64,000 nt of DNA from Hymenobacter aerophilus DSM 13606 (GCF_000382225.1 NZ_KB907811.1:62001-126000), one strand, 5' to 3'; counted from the stretch's first letter, positions 14,626 to 23,108 are shown. Notes: a model not told the origin generated them from the sequence alone. Translations and numbers: made by a program.

Positions 14626-16857
14626 ATGACCCAGACCAACCATATCGGCAAGGGCGCCAACCGCGTCGACGGGCCGCTGAAAGTATCGGGCACGGCGCAC
14701 TACGCGGGCGAATTCAACGTGCCCAACCTGGCCTACGGCTACGTGGTAAACAGCCCGATTGCCAAGGGCAAAGTGACCCGGGTGCACGCCGAAGAGGTGC
14801 TGGGCCTGCCGGGCGTGCTGGCCGTGTACTCGCACGAAAACGTGCCCCATCTGGCCTGGTTCGACCGCAGCTACAAGGACCTGCTGGCCCCCGGCGGCTC
14901 GCCCTTTCGGCCCCTGCACACGCCCGATATCACCTTCAACCAGCAGCCGGTGGCCCTGGTAGTGGCCGAAACCTTCGAGCTGGCCCGCTACGCCGCCGCC
15001 CTGCTGCGGGTGGACTACGAGCAGGAGCCGCACGAAACCAACCTCGGAACCAAGCGCACCGAGGGCTACCTGCCCGGCGGCGGCAAGCTGGGCTACGCGC
15101 CGCCACCCCCGCCGCGCGGCAACCCCGAAAAAGCCTGGAAAAACGCCACCCACAGCATCGAGGCCGAGTACGCCCACGGCGCCCAGCACCACAACCCCAT
15201 GGAGCTGTTTGCCGCCACCGTGGAGTGGCTGGCCGACGACAAAATAACGGTCTACGACAAAACCCAGGGCGTTTTCAACGTGCAGCGCTACCTCACCGGC
15301 GTGTTCGGGCTCAGCAAGGACAACTGCCGGGTGGTGAACCAGTTTATGGGCGGCGGCTTCGGCTCAGGGCTGCGGCCCCAGTACTCGGTGTTTATGGCTA
15401 CGCTGGCGGCGCTGGAGCTGAAACGCTCGGTGCGCGTCACGCTCACGCGCCAGCAGATGTTCAGCATCGGCCACCGGCCCAACACGCTGCAGCTGCTCAA
15501 GTTGGGCACCAACCCCGATGGCTCGCTGGCCGCCCTGCAACACCACGCCCTGCACGAAACTTCGCTGTTTGAGGATTACACCGAGAACGTGGTGAACTGG
15601 TCGGGCATGCAGTATAAGTGCGACAACGTGAAGCTGGGCTACCAGCTGGCCCAGCTCGACGTGTACTCGCCCCAGGATATGCGGGCGCCCGGCGCGGCCA
15701 CCGGTAACGTGGGCATCGAGGTGGCCATGGACGAAATGGCCTACGCCGCCGGCCTCGACCCGCTCGAATTCCGCCTGCGCAACTACGCCGAGCGTGACCA
15801 GAACGTGGACAAGCCCTTTTCGAGCAAGAAGCTGCGCGAATGTTATCATGAGGGCGCCGCCAAATTCGGCTGGGACAAGCGGCCGCTGGAGCCGCGCTCC
15901 ATGCGCAACGGCCACCTGCTCACCGGCTGGGGCATGGCCGGCGGCGTCTGGGACGCCATGCAGATGCCCTCGCGCGCCAGCGCCCGCCTCACGGCCGACG
16001 GCCGCCTGCTGGTACTCAGCGGCGCGGGCGAAAACGGGGCCGGCACCTACACCATCATGACCCAGATTGCGGCCGAAACCCTGGGCCTGCCCCTGGAAGC
16101 CGTGACCTTCGAGCTTGGCGACACCGACCAGCCCCAGGCCCCGCTGCAGGGCGGCTCCTGGACCGCCGCCTCGGTGGGCACGGCCGTGAAAAACGCCTGC
16201 GACGCGCTGGGCCAAAAGCTGCTCAAGCTGGCTCAAAAACAGAAAGACTCGCCCCTGCAAGGCGCCGACTACGACGAAGTAGAATTCGTGAACGGCCAAC
16301 TGCGCCTGCGCCGCGACCCCGACCAGGCCGTAGTGCTGCGCGACGTGCTGCAGGCCAGCGGCGAAACCGAGGTGGAAGCCGACAGCACGGCCCTGCCCAA
16401 CATGCTCAAGCAGAACGGCTACTCGCTGCACTCGCACAACGCGGTATTTGCCGAGGTGCAGGTGGATGAGGACCTGGGCACGGTGCGCGTGACGCGGGTG
16501 GTAAATGCCGTAGCCGCCGGCCGCATCCTCAACCGCAAAACCGCCCGCTCGCAGGTGCTGGGTGGGGTAGTCTGGGGCCTGGGCATGGCCCTGATGGAAG
16601 AGACCATCATGGACCACAAGTTCGGCCGCTACGTCAACCACAACTACGCCGAATACCACATCCCCGTCAACGCCGACATGCCCGATATCGACGTGCTCTT
16701 CATCCACGAGGAGGACGACATCGTGAACCCGCTGGGCGTGAAGGGCATCGGCGAAGTGGGCATGCTCGGCGTCACGGCCGCCATTGCCAACGCCGTCTTC
16801 CACGCCACCGGCAAGCGCGTCCGCGACCTGCCCATTATGCTCGACAAGCTGCTGTAA
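14626..16857 (+). CDS. paoC: Molybdenum hydroxylase, molybdopterin-binding subunit (PaoC-like)
   Basis: The 743-residue length is close to E. coli PaoC. Cofactor motifs seen are MGGGFGSGLRP (241-251), the QGGSWTAAS segment (508-516), and the catalytic base Glu710 in GVKGIGEVG. The protein binds molybdopterin-cytosine dinucleotide and oxidises the substrate, by analogy aromatic or other aldehydes, passing electrons to PaoB and PaoA. The DMRAPGAATGN segment near residue 350 supports aldehyde-oxidase type. No cofactor-insertion chaperone (PaoD/XdhC) gene is in the window. The last 27 bp of the gene and the following terminator are partly repeated twice downstream. Confidence 0.93.
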   Translation: MTQTNHIGKGANRVDGPLKVSGTAHYAGEFNVPNLAYGYVVNSPIAKGKVTRVHAEEVLGLPGVLAVYSHENVPHLAWFDRSYKDLLAPGGSPFRPLHTPDITFNQQPVALVVAETFELARYAAALLRVDYEQEPHETNLGTKRTEGYLPGGGKLGYAPPPPPRGNPEKAWKNATHSIEAEYAHGAQHHNPMELFAATVEWLADDKITVYDKTQGVFNVQRYLTGVFGLSKDNCRVVNQFMGGGFGSGLRPQYSVFMATLAALELKRSVRVTLTRQQMFSIGHRPNTLQLLKLGTNPDGSLAALQHHALHETSLFEDYTENVVNWSGMQYKCDNVKLGYQLAQLDVYSPQDMRAPGAATGNVGIEVAMDEMAYAAGLDPLEFRLRNYAERDQNVDKPFSSKKLRECYHEGAAKFGWDKRPLEPRSMRNGHLLTGWGMAGGVWDAMQMPSRASARLTADGRLLVLSGAGENGAGTYTIMTQIAAETLGLPLEAVTFELGDTDQPQAPLQGGSWTAASVGTAVKNACDALGQKLLKLAQKQKDSPLQGADYDEVEFVNGQLRLRRDPDQAVVLRDVLQASGETEVEADSTALPNMLKQNGYSLHSHNAVFAEVQVDEDLGTVRVTRVVNAVAAGRILNRKTARSQVLGGVVWGLGMALMEETIMDHKFGRYVNHNYAEYHIPVNADMPDIDVLFIHEEDDIVNPLGVKGIGEVGMLGVTAAIANAVFHATGKRVRDLPIMLDKLL

Positions 16858-16945
16858 CTTGAGCCGCTGATGTAACGCAAAACGCCCCGCAACTGGAAAG
16901 TCGCGGGGCTTTTTTGTGTAGGGTTGAGGGGCGACAAAAGAACGT
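16831..16945. repeat. Triplicated paoC-tail repeat, copy 1 (parental)
   Basis: This segment covers the last codons of paoC, the sequence AAGCTGCTGTAACTTGAG, the terminator, and the start of a half REP. Copies lie at 17576-17610 (short) and 18077-18187 (long). Confidence 0.8.
16884..16915 (+). terminator. Terminator after paoC
   Basis: GCCCCGC and GCGGGGC enclose AACTGGAAAGTC and are followed by TTTTTT. Confidence 0.85.
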
Positions 16946-16988
16946 CATGCTGACGCAGGAAGCATCTCGCGCGCTGACGTTGTTAGGT
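16941..16988. repeat. Half REP element
   Basis: AACGTCATGCTGACGCAGG followed by AAGCATCTCGCG matches one arm of the GCATCT-type REP (REP-11), but the closing arm is missing. It marks the left edge of the AT-rich island. Confidence 0.65.
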
Positions 16989-16999
16989 ACAGCGCTTGG

Positions 17000-17308
17000 T
17001 TAGTCCTGATAGTCGATAATGGTGTATTGAATTTGTTCTTCCTGTAGATACAGTTTGAGTTCTTCAATGTCTTGCCACATATATGATGAGCCATGTTGAC
17101 AAATATAGATGCCATCATCTTCAGTAATTATAGATAGATTAGGCATGACACCCGTGTTTTCTGCTGTTCTAAACTCTGTAAATTCTTTGTCATAAGCTAA
17201 ACGGTTTCTATCAAAGTATTTATGCTTCTGTAAGAAGTTTCTGATATTACTCAGTTGTTCTGCTGTGCAAAAGGTCGATATTTTGTATTCAAAACCCATA
17301 TAGCGCAC
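17000..17308 (-). CDS. AT-rich hypothetical protein
   Basis: The 102-residue product (MRYMGFEYKIS...) has no signal peptide, many Ile, Lys, Asn and Glu residues, and codon use far richer in A and T than its neighbours, which suggests recent transfer. A second Met at residue 4 is an alternative start. I recognise no domain; the TEDDGIYICQHGSSY region looks like a small alpha/beta fold. It begins 12 bp after the stop of the broken DUF433 gene and is probably cotranscribed with it, in the place where a DUF433 partner toxin is often found. It does not look like the usual PIN-like partner. Confidence 0.62.
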   Translation of the reverse strand: MRYMGFEYKISTFCTAEQLSNIRNFLQKHKYFDRNRLAYDKEFTEFRTAENTGVMPNLSIITEDDGIYICQHGSSYMWQDIEELKLYLQEEQIQYTIIDYQD

Positions 17309-17320
17309 TTGTAAAGTGAC

Positions 17321-17531
17321 TCATTGTAAAATAATGTTTGATTTCCCCAACTTAAGCGCAGCTACCGCCTGCTCCCGACTTACCGTTGGAAAGTCGTCTA
17401 AAAACTCATCCAGCGGTACTCCAACCTCCAAATGGTCGAACAAGAATTCCACGGGCACCCAAGTACCGGCGAATACCGGCTGCCTGCTCAGGATGTCGGG
17501 GGTCAATGGTGATGAGGTCTTTGATGTCCAT
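17321..17531 (-). pseudogene. DUF433 antitoxin-type gene, frameshifted
   Basis: Translation from ATG 17531 gives MDIKDLITIDP, a typical DUF433 start. The rest of the domain (LSRQPVFAGTWVPVEFLFDH through FPTVSREQAVAAL) continues only in a neighbouring frame, up to the stop at 17321. The switch falls at a run of five G on the + strand (17498-17502); removing one base restores a continuous reading of about 69 residues. DUF433 proteins are usually antitoxins of PIN-like toxin pairs. A sequencing error in the homopolymer is possible. A TATCTTCC box at 17536-17543 sits just upstream of the start. Confidence 0.7.
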
Positions 17532-17575
17532 GAAGGGAAGATACGGAACTATGCCTGCAATGAGTCCGCAGCCTG

Positions 17576-17610
17576 CCCATCCTACCCGACAAGCTGCGGT
17601 AACCTGAGCC
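17576..17610. repeat. Triplicated paoC-tail repeat, copy 2 (short)
   Basis: CCCATCCTACCCGACAAGCT then GCGGTAACCTGAGCC matches the first 35 bp of the other two copies with a few changes. The terminator part is missing. Confidence 0.6.
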
Positions 17611-17696
17611 ACCAAGGGGCAACGATTGGCCCTGCCTAACCTTTGCGGGTCGGCAGCAGTAAACCCAATACCCACTTTTCACCAAGCTAATATACT

Positions 17697-18038
17697 ATGT
17701 CCGATTCCACTTCCTACGCCGCGGGCGAGGCGCTCAACGATGCCATCCAAGCCGTTACCGGCGACCTTACCGCCGCCCCGGCCACGGACCAGATTGACAG
17801 CTGGATTGGCCAGCTTAGCCTCAATGGCCCAGGTGCCCAGGGCAAAATTGCCCTGGAGCTACAGAACCTGAAAGACTACCTCAGCACCAACGACAGCGCT
17901 AACATCGCCCACACGCTCGACGCCCTGGGCCAGCTCACCACCAAAGCCGCCGACGAAGACGTGGACGAGGATATCAGCGGCAAACTGCGCCAGCTCGGCG
18001 CGGCCCTCACGGCCGCCAGCACCTCGCTACCCCGCTAA
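17697..18038 (+). CDS. Small acidic hypothetical protein
   Basis: The 113-residue product starts MSDSTSYAAGEALND and is acidic, helical and without signal peptide or membrane segment. Its GC content and codon use match the host genome, unlike the genes on each side. Patterns such as LELQNLKDYLST and HTLDALGQLTTKAADED look like a helical bundle. No family is recognised. It sits alone inside the island bounded by paoC-tail repeats, pointing away from the AT-rich genes. Confidence 0.68.
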   Translation: MSDSTSYAAGEALNDAIQAVTGDLTAAPATDQIDSWIGQLSLNGPGAQGKIALELQNLKDYLSTNDSANIAHTLDALGQLTTKAADEDVDEDISGKLRQLGAALTAASTSLPR

Positions 18039-18076
18039 CCCGGCGCTACGGCAGCGGCTGGTAATTTCCCCCGCTG

Positions 18077-18187
18077 CCCATCCTGCCCGAAAGCTGCTGT
18101 AACTTGAGCTGCTGAAGTAACGCAAAATGCCCCGCAACTGGAAAGTCGCGGGGCGGTTTTGTGTGGCTGAACGAGGGGAAAGAACGT
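18077..18187. repeat. Triplicated paoC-tail repeat, copy 3 (long)
   Basis: About 110 bp align with 16831-16945 with roughly one change in seven, including the AAGCTGCTGTAACTTGAG core and the GCCCCGC...GCGGGGC hairpin. The sequence ends in AGAACGT, like copy 1. Confidence 0.78.
18129..18160 (+). terminator. Duplicated terminator
   Basis: GCCCCGC (18129-18135) and GCGGGGC (18148-18154) with the same AACTGGAAAGTC loop as the paoC terminator. The T run is shortened to GGTTTT. Confidence 0.7.
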
Positions 18188-18207
18188 TTTGATGACAACT
18201 TGCTGTA

Positions 18208-19194
18208 TTAATCTGCATACATCAAGAAGTACCCCGTTCTTTCAAAGCTTTCGTACCATTTAAGTATCTGATTGATGCTTTTATCTGAAAGTAGTTCAGA
18301 AATAGGAGTTTCGTAGACCTTATAAGACCCAGCATTGCCACAGGTTTTGACTCTTAATTTGCTGTCGCGTAAATTGTGAATGCTAATCCATTCATCTTTT
18401 GATAAAATATTGTAATTCAGAATAGATATAGAATCTGAGAGTGTCTTAATGTGATTAATCAATTGTGTGTCTTTATTTTCACGTCGGGATAGTGTATTTT
18501 TGCTTTTGCGTATGTTTTTATTTAACTGACTGATTATATGATTTGATTTACTGCTACTGTATATCATTGCGTCGATTGCATACATTCTTGTTTGAATATT
18601 TGGATGCTTCATAAGATTTCTAATTAAGTCTATACGTTGGTGTTGTAAAAGTGTAATGACAGCCCCTCTTCTAATTGGTGGCATGCCTACTGTTGAATAC
18701 TCACAAATGAATCCATATTCGTCGCCTGAGTCCACACCTACAAGCTTGTAATAAGCTCTTAAAATATTGTTGGGTTCATTCATGCTAAGTTTAAATTCAT
18801 CCGGCAGAGATGGTAAGATGTCATTTGTGTAATTAAGCCATATCTTTTTATTAAAATATAAAATTTTATTCATAGGATATGCACTGCTGGAATCAGCGTA
18901 GTATTTTAGTATTACTCCTCTATAGCTTGTGATTCTGAATGAGGCGCCCTTTGTTCGGTCTGAATATTCATATATTATAAATAAATTATCACTAATTTCA
19001 GAAGCGCGGTGGTTATCAGTATAGATACTATACCTCTTAATAGACTCCCAATCAAGTTTGTCAAGTAGCACCGATGTGGATAGAGCGGTCGTGTCGTCGG
19101 TAGTATTCGGAAACTTGCTAAAGTCAACAAGTGCCTGAGAATAGGCAGGTGCAGAGAGAAGCATTGTAAGAAATAAAGATAAGAGCCGTTTCAT
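18208..19194 (-). CDS. AT-rich secreted hypothetical protein
   Basis: The 328-residue product has a clean signal peptide (MKRLLSLFLTMLLSAPAYSQ). The mature part is rich in Ser, Ile, Asn, Lys and Tyr and its codons are strongly A/T-biased, in sharp contrast to the surrounding high-GC genes. I see no known domain. The region around residues 195-240 (RNLMKHPNIQTRMYAIDAM) is helical and HEAT-like, and a helical stretch around 215-260 (LNKNIRKSKNTLSRRENK) looks coiled-coil. Probably acquired by transfer. Exported to the periplasm or surface; function unknown. Confidence 0.75.
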   Translation of the reverse strand: MKRLLSLFLTMLLSAPAYSQALVDFSKFPNTTDDTTALSTSVLLDKLDWESIKRYSIYTDNHRASEISDNLFIIYEYSDRTKGASFRITSYRGVILKYYADSSSAYPMNKILYFNKKIWLNYTNDILPSLPDEFKLSMNEPNNILRAYYKLVGVDSGDEYGFICEYSTVGMPPIRRGAVITLLQHQRIDLIRNLMKHPNIQTRMYAIDAMIYSSSKSNHIISQLNKNIRKSKNTLSRRENKDTQLINHIKTLSDSISILNYNILSKDEWISIHNLRDSKLRVKTCGNAGSYKVYETPISELLSDKSINQILKWYESFERTGYFLMYAD

Positions 19195-19296
19195 ATTTCG
19201 TTTAGGATTTTTATTGTTGGTCCTGTCGCAATATAGATAGTAGGACTAACCCGCCCACAGTAAGCCTCTTAAATGTTACCATTGGTCTGAATTTTG

Positions 19297-20514
19297 CTAT
19301 CGTTCTTCGGTCCCAAGAATAACATCCCGCCCCCGCCCCAACAACCCCCACAGCCCCAGCAGCGGCCCCAGGGCCAGCGGGGCCAGCAGGTAGCGCGGGT
19401 CGAGCAGCGGAACCAGCCGGCTCGTGAGCTGGATGCTGGCGATGGTGAGGGCGAAACCCAGGCAGGTAACCAGCGTGAGGGCCGTGGCGCGGGTGGGGGC
19501 CGGGGCGCGGCTGGCTACCAGCGTCGAGAGCAGCGGCGAGTCGGCCACCACCACCAGCCCCCAGAACCCCAGAAACGCCAGCAGCAGCCCCGACGAGTCG
19601 CTGCCCAGCACCAGCGGCGACACCAGGCAACATGCGCCCGACAGCGCCAGGGCCCCGGCCGCCACCGGCCGCGGCCCGCGCCGCTGGGCCAGCAGCCCCG
19701 CGCCCACGCACCCCAGGCTGCCCACCCCAATAATGCCAAACGCCGCCAGCGGCCCACTGAAGCTGGCCGCCGCCGGGTGAGCCGCCCGCCAAGCCGTCAG
19801 CACCACCGGCACGAAGGCCCAGAACGTGTACAGCTCCCACATGTGCCCAAAGTAGCCCAGCGCCGCCGCCCGAAACTGCGGCTCGCGGAACCCCGCCAGC
19901 AGCGCCCCCGGCCGCAACCGCTGCCCGGCCCGGCGGAAGGGGCCATCGGGCACCAGCAGTACCAGCGCCAGTCCGCCCAGCGCCGCCAGCGCCGAGGTGC
20001 CAATGGTTACGGCCTGCCAGGGCAGCGGCCCCCCCGCGCCGCCGGTGCCGCCCAACTCGTTCAGGCCGCGCAACAGGTGCGGAAACGCCGTGCCCAGCAC
20101 CAGCGCCCCCACCAGAAACCCCAGCGAGCGGCCCAGCCTGGCCTCGTAGTAGTCGGCGGCCAGCTTCATGCCCACCGGATAGATGCCGGCCAGGAAAAAC
20201 CCGGTGAGCACCCGGGCCGCCAGCAGCCCTTCGGCCCCCAGGCCCGGCAGGTTGAGGGCCAAGTTGCAGCCCGCCGCCAGCAGCGCACTAATAAAAAACA
20301 CCCGCGAGGGCGAAAATCGGTCGGCCACGGCCAGCAGCGCGAATACCAGCGTGCCGGCAATAAAGCCCAGCTGCACGGCGCTGGTCAGGGCCGCCCCGAA
20401 GCTGGCCGGCTGGCCCACGCGGGCCGCCAGCTCGGGGGCCACGGCGTTGCCGGCAAACCACAGCGAAGTGCAGCAGAACTGCGCCAGCACGATGGTGGGA
20501 AGAATACGGGACAT
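19297..20514 (-). CDS. MFS transporter
   Basis: The 405-residue product starting at ATG 20514 has about twelve hydrophobic segments. The usual MFS loop 2-3 motif is replaced by a short basic loop (VADRFSPSRVFF). The segment LVLLVPDGPFRRAG marks the central cytoplasmic loop. It is an inner-membrane secondary transporter with unknown substrate; the general look resembles CynX/NimT-type or sugar-phosphate-type exporters. The longer frame to 20607 would add 31 unlikely residues. It is not in an operon with the genes around it. Confidence 0.85.
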   Translation of the reverse strand: MSRILPTIVLAQFCCTSLWFAGNAVAPELAARVGQPASFGAALTSAVQLGFIAGTLVFALLAVADRFSPSRVFFISALLAAGCNLALNLPGLGAEGLLAARVLTGFFLAGIYPVGMKLAADYYEARLGRSLGFLVGALVLGTAFPHLLRGLNELGGTGGAGGPLPWQAVTIGTSALAALGGLALVLLVPDGPFRRAGQRLRPGALLAGFREPQFRAAALGYFGHMWELYTFWAFVPVVLTAWRAAHPAAASFSGPLAAFGIIGVGSLGCVGAGLLAQRRGPRPVAAGALALSGACCLVSPLVLGSDSSGLLLAFLGFWGLVVVADSPLLSTLVASRAPAPTRATALTLVTCLGFALTIASIQLTSRLVPLLDPRYLLAPLALGPLLGLWGLLGRGRDVILGTEER

Positions 20515-20639
20515 GAGGGGCGGGAAACGGGTAGGGGGGGAGCCTGCAAAGTAGCCGTTTCGGCCGGGGTTTGCGAGAACGGGTAGGGGCGGGGCCCAGC
20601 CCCGCACCTTACGTCGTGACCAGCATAATTAGTCCGGGG

Positions 20640-21173
20640 CTACTGCTTCACCAGGGTGATATACTTATCGGGGCAGTCGGCGAAAACGGTGTAAGAGTTC
20701 ATCGAGTTGCCGTAGTTCTGCAGGCTGATAGTGTCATTCTGCCAACTCGCCCCCACGCCCTCGGGCACGACCTCGCCGGGCTGCTGGGCCTCCCCTTCGT
20801 CGTTCAGGGGCCCATCGTAGCTAGCCCACTTGATGCCTTCCAGCGTGAGGTACACGGTGGGCGCTCCGGCAGTTAGCTCCACCGTAAGCTGGCCGCGCCT
20901 GGTTTTCTGGCCGATGGTCAGGGCATAAGTATACGCCTCGGGTTGGCCGGCAACGGTGAGCTGCATAGAGCACTCGGTGTTGCCGTCGGCCCGGTAAGTA
21001 CCGTTGATCTGGTCGGCGGTAGGGGGAGCATCCAGAGGGGGCGGCGGTGGTGGGGGTGTTTCATCCGGGGTTGCTGGGGCAGTGGGTGCTGAAGTGCCAG
21101 CCTGGGGCTGAGATTCGCAGGCCGTCAGCAGCAGCGCCAGGGAGAAAATAGGCAATAAGCAGGCAAAGCGCAT
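20640..21173 (-). CDS. Hypothetical lipoprotein
   Basis: The 177-residue product starts at ATG 21173 with a lipoprotein signal (MRFACLLPIFSLALLLTAC, lipobox LTAC). A Pro/Thr/Ala-rich linker (about 20-52) including PPPPPPP follows. The C-terminal domain (about 53-177) begins ADQINGTYRADG and has beta-strand spacing such as YALTIGQKTRRGQLTVELT, suggesting a small beta-barrel or lipocalin-like fold. No family is certain. Membrane-anchored, facing the periplasm or outside. Confidence 0.75.
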   Translation of the reverse strand: MRFACLLPIFSLALLLTACESQPQAGTSAPTAPATPDETPPPPPPPLDAPPTADQINGTYRADGNTECSMQLTVAGQPEAYTYALTIGQKTRRGQLTVELTAGAPTVYLTLEGIKWASYDGPLNDEGEAQQPGEVVPEGVGASWQNDTISLQNYGNSMNSYTVFADCPDKYITLVKQ

Positions 21174-21340
21174 GGGAGGAAGCCGAAAAATGACAGTAAA
21201 GCAGCACCGGATGAGAGGAGTTCCGGCTACCGGAGTGTTGGGGCCGGGCAGTGGTTTGCTGGGGCGGCCGGAAGCTTGGGGCACGAATTACTCGTCAAGC
21301 CCCGCACCTCACCCGTTCAACGAGTGAAGCGGTAGGTATT

Positions 21341-21946
21341 CTACAGCAGCCGAATTACAAAATTCTTCAGCGGATTCTTCTTAATCAACGTTATCAGCTG
21401 CCCGTTCTGGTACTGATACTCATCCTCGCGGCCGGCGCGGGTGGCCTGGTAGCGGCCGGGCTTGCCGGGCTTCACCCCAAAAAAGTCGCCGAAGTACTCG
21501 GCAAAAGCCCGGGACTGGCCGGCCGGGGGCTCCGCGAAAAACATATCGGTGACGGTGTAGCGGATGGGCCGGGTTTCGGTGGCCCGGTAGCGGTGCTTGT
21601 ACTGGTCGGCCACGATGTCGTAGTGGTCCTGCTTCCACTCGGTGCGCGAGCTGAAATTGCCCTGGTTGGTGCGCGCCTGCACCGTGGAGAGGCGCAACTG
21701 GCCGTCGGCGCGCACGTAGTTCGTTACCTTATAATAGATGACGAGGTGGTAGAACAGAAAATCCACCTGCACGTCGCTAATGAGGGTACTGATGGTTTCG
21801 GGACTCGCCGGTGTGGGCAGCTGGCGGGTGGCCGTCATGGTGCCCACCCGCAGGCCGGCCACCTCAATGGCGTAGCGCCGCGTTTCGGGCGTTTGGGCTT
21901 GGGTGAAGACGGGAAGGAGCAGGAGTAGCGAGAGGAATAGCTTCAT
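21341..21946 (-). CDS. DUF6134/DUF3108-like secreted protein
   Basis: The 201-residue product has a signal peptide (MKLFLSLLLLLPVFTQAQ) and then the pattern RYAIEVAGLRVGTMTATR followed by beta-rich segments (VDFLFYHLVIYYKVTNYV, GNFSSRTEWKQDHY). This fits the DUF6134/DUF3108-like beta-barrel proteins common in Bacteroidota. The C-terminal segment YQYQNGQLITLIKKNPLKNFVIRLL reads as strand and tail. A periplasmic carrier or envelope role is possible but unproven. A REP palindrome separates it from the DUF547 gene. Confidence 0.68.
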   Translation of the reverse strand: MKLFLSLLLLLPVFTQAQTPETRRYAIEVAGLRVGTMTATRQLPTPASPETISTLISDVQVDFLFYHLVIYYKVTNYVRADGQLRLSTVQARTNQGNFSSRTEWKQDHYDIVADQYKHRYRATETRPIRYTVTDMFFAEPPAGQSRAFAEYFGDFFGVKPGKPGRYQATRAGREDEYQYQNGQLITLIKKNPLKNFVIRLL

Positions 21947-21965
21947 GCAGACGCTGAAAAACGAC

Positions 21966-22058
21966 TGTCATCCGGAGCTTGCGAAGGACTTTATCCCTTT
22001 TGGCTGGCTGTTTTCTCAAACCAGACGGGATAAGGTCCTTCGCAAGCTCAGGATGACA
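21966..22058. repeat. REP-3, GGACCTTAT-type palindrome
   Basis: Ends TGTCATCCGGAGCTTGCGAAGG and its near complement CCTTCGCAAGCTCAGGATGACA, with inner ACTTTATCCC/GGGATAAGGT pairing. It lies between two genes on the minus strand. Confidence 0.9.
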
Positions 22059-22068
22059 GGTGCTTGAA

Positions 22069-22878
22069 TTACTGCTCGTTCAGGTTCCAGTTGTAGTCCA
22101 GGTAGCCAATCCTGGTGTTGTCGGAAATCTTGGTTTTGGCGTACTTGTTCACCCACTTCACCACCGACAGGCCGTTCTTGTTCCAGTCTTCCTTGTACCA
22201 GTTGAAGTAGTTGGAAAGCTGGGCGCTCTGGGGATTGATTTTGTTCTTGGTCGGGTCGTTGAGGAAGGCGCGGCCCTGCGCGTCGAGCTGCTGGCTGAGG
22301 CGGGCCGCGGTGTAGGCCTCGGGGCGCAGCGCCGGGCACGAGATGGAGGCGCACACCAGCGCAAAGTGAATCCGCGGGTCGTCGAACTTCTTGCGCAGGA
22401 TGCCGTGCTCGATGTCGTCGAGGCTCATTTTGGTGCCGCCGATACTGAAAAACATCTTTTTCCACGGCTCCCCGATATCCTTGATGCTCTTCAGCGGGTA
22501 GTTATTCAGGATGAGCTTGATGGTGTAGGCGTTGTAGGCGTTGATCCAGAACGCCATCTGCTCGGCCTGCGGGTCAGCCGGTTTGGGCGGGTTCTGGCTG
22601 AGGCGGGCCAGGTAGGCGTCGAAGGCCTTTTCCTCGCTCTTGAAACCCTTGTAGTTCACGCGGCCCTGCGGGTTGACGTACTTTTTCAGCAGCCGGTCGA
22701 AGGCGCTGTGGTCGAAGCCCGCGGCTACGGCCGGGGCGGCTGGAGTGGCCGGGGCGGCAGCCAGCGCGGCCGGGGGCGCCGGGGTTTCGGGCGCCGAAGC
22801 GGCCGGGCCGTTGCAGGCCGTAGCCGCGAGGGTGGAGGCGCTGAGGGCCGTCAGGAGCAGGGTGCGGTAGAAAAGCAT
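22069..22878 (-). CDS. DUF547 domain lipoprotein
   Basis: The 269-residue product starts at ATG 22878 with a lipoprotein signal ending LAATAC. An Ala/Pro linker follows (about 22-50). The DUF547 domain carries its signature FWINAYNAYTIKLILNNY, then LDDIEHGILRKKF, IHFALVCASISCPALRPEAY and a FLNDP segment. The Cys in the VCASISCP motif resembles a papain/transglutaminase-like arrangement, but activity is not established for the family. Anchored to a membrane; role unknown. Confidence 0.9.
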   Translation of the reverse strand: MLFYRTLLLTALSASTLAATACNGPAASAPETPAPPAALAAAPATPAAPAVAAGFDHSAFDRLLKKYVNPQGRVNYKGFKSEEKAFDAYLARLSQNPPKPADPQAEQMAFWINAYNAYTIKLILNNYPLKSIKDIGEPWKKMFFSIGGTKMSLDDIEHGILRKKFDDPRIHFALVCASISCPALRPEAYTAARLSQQLDAQGRAFLNDPTKNKINPQSAQLSNYFNWYKEDWNKNGLSVVKWVNKYAKTKISDNTRIGYLDYNWNLNEQ

Positions 22879-23108
22879 GCGGGAAATCAAGAGAGGAAAA
22901 GATGGGGCGCCGGGCGCGGGCCCTAAGCAGTTGAGGCATACGGACAAAAGCCCGACCGTGGCGACGCCCGGTGCAATAAACGCGCCGTACGGGCCGCCGG
23001 ATTGCCCGCCCGCGCAAACTAACCGGCCCCGGTGCTACGTATCTGCCGGGCCAGCGTCCTTTCAGGGCCGCCGGAAATTCCGCACCTTGCGCCTCTGTTC
23101 AGCCTGCC

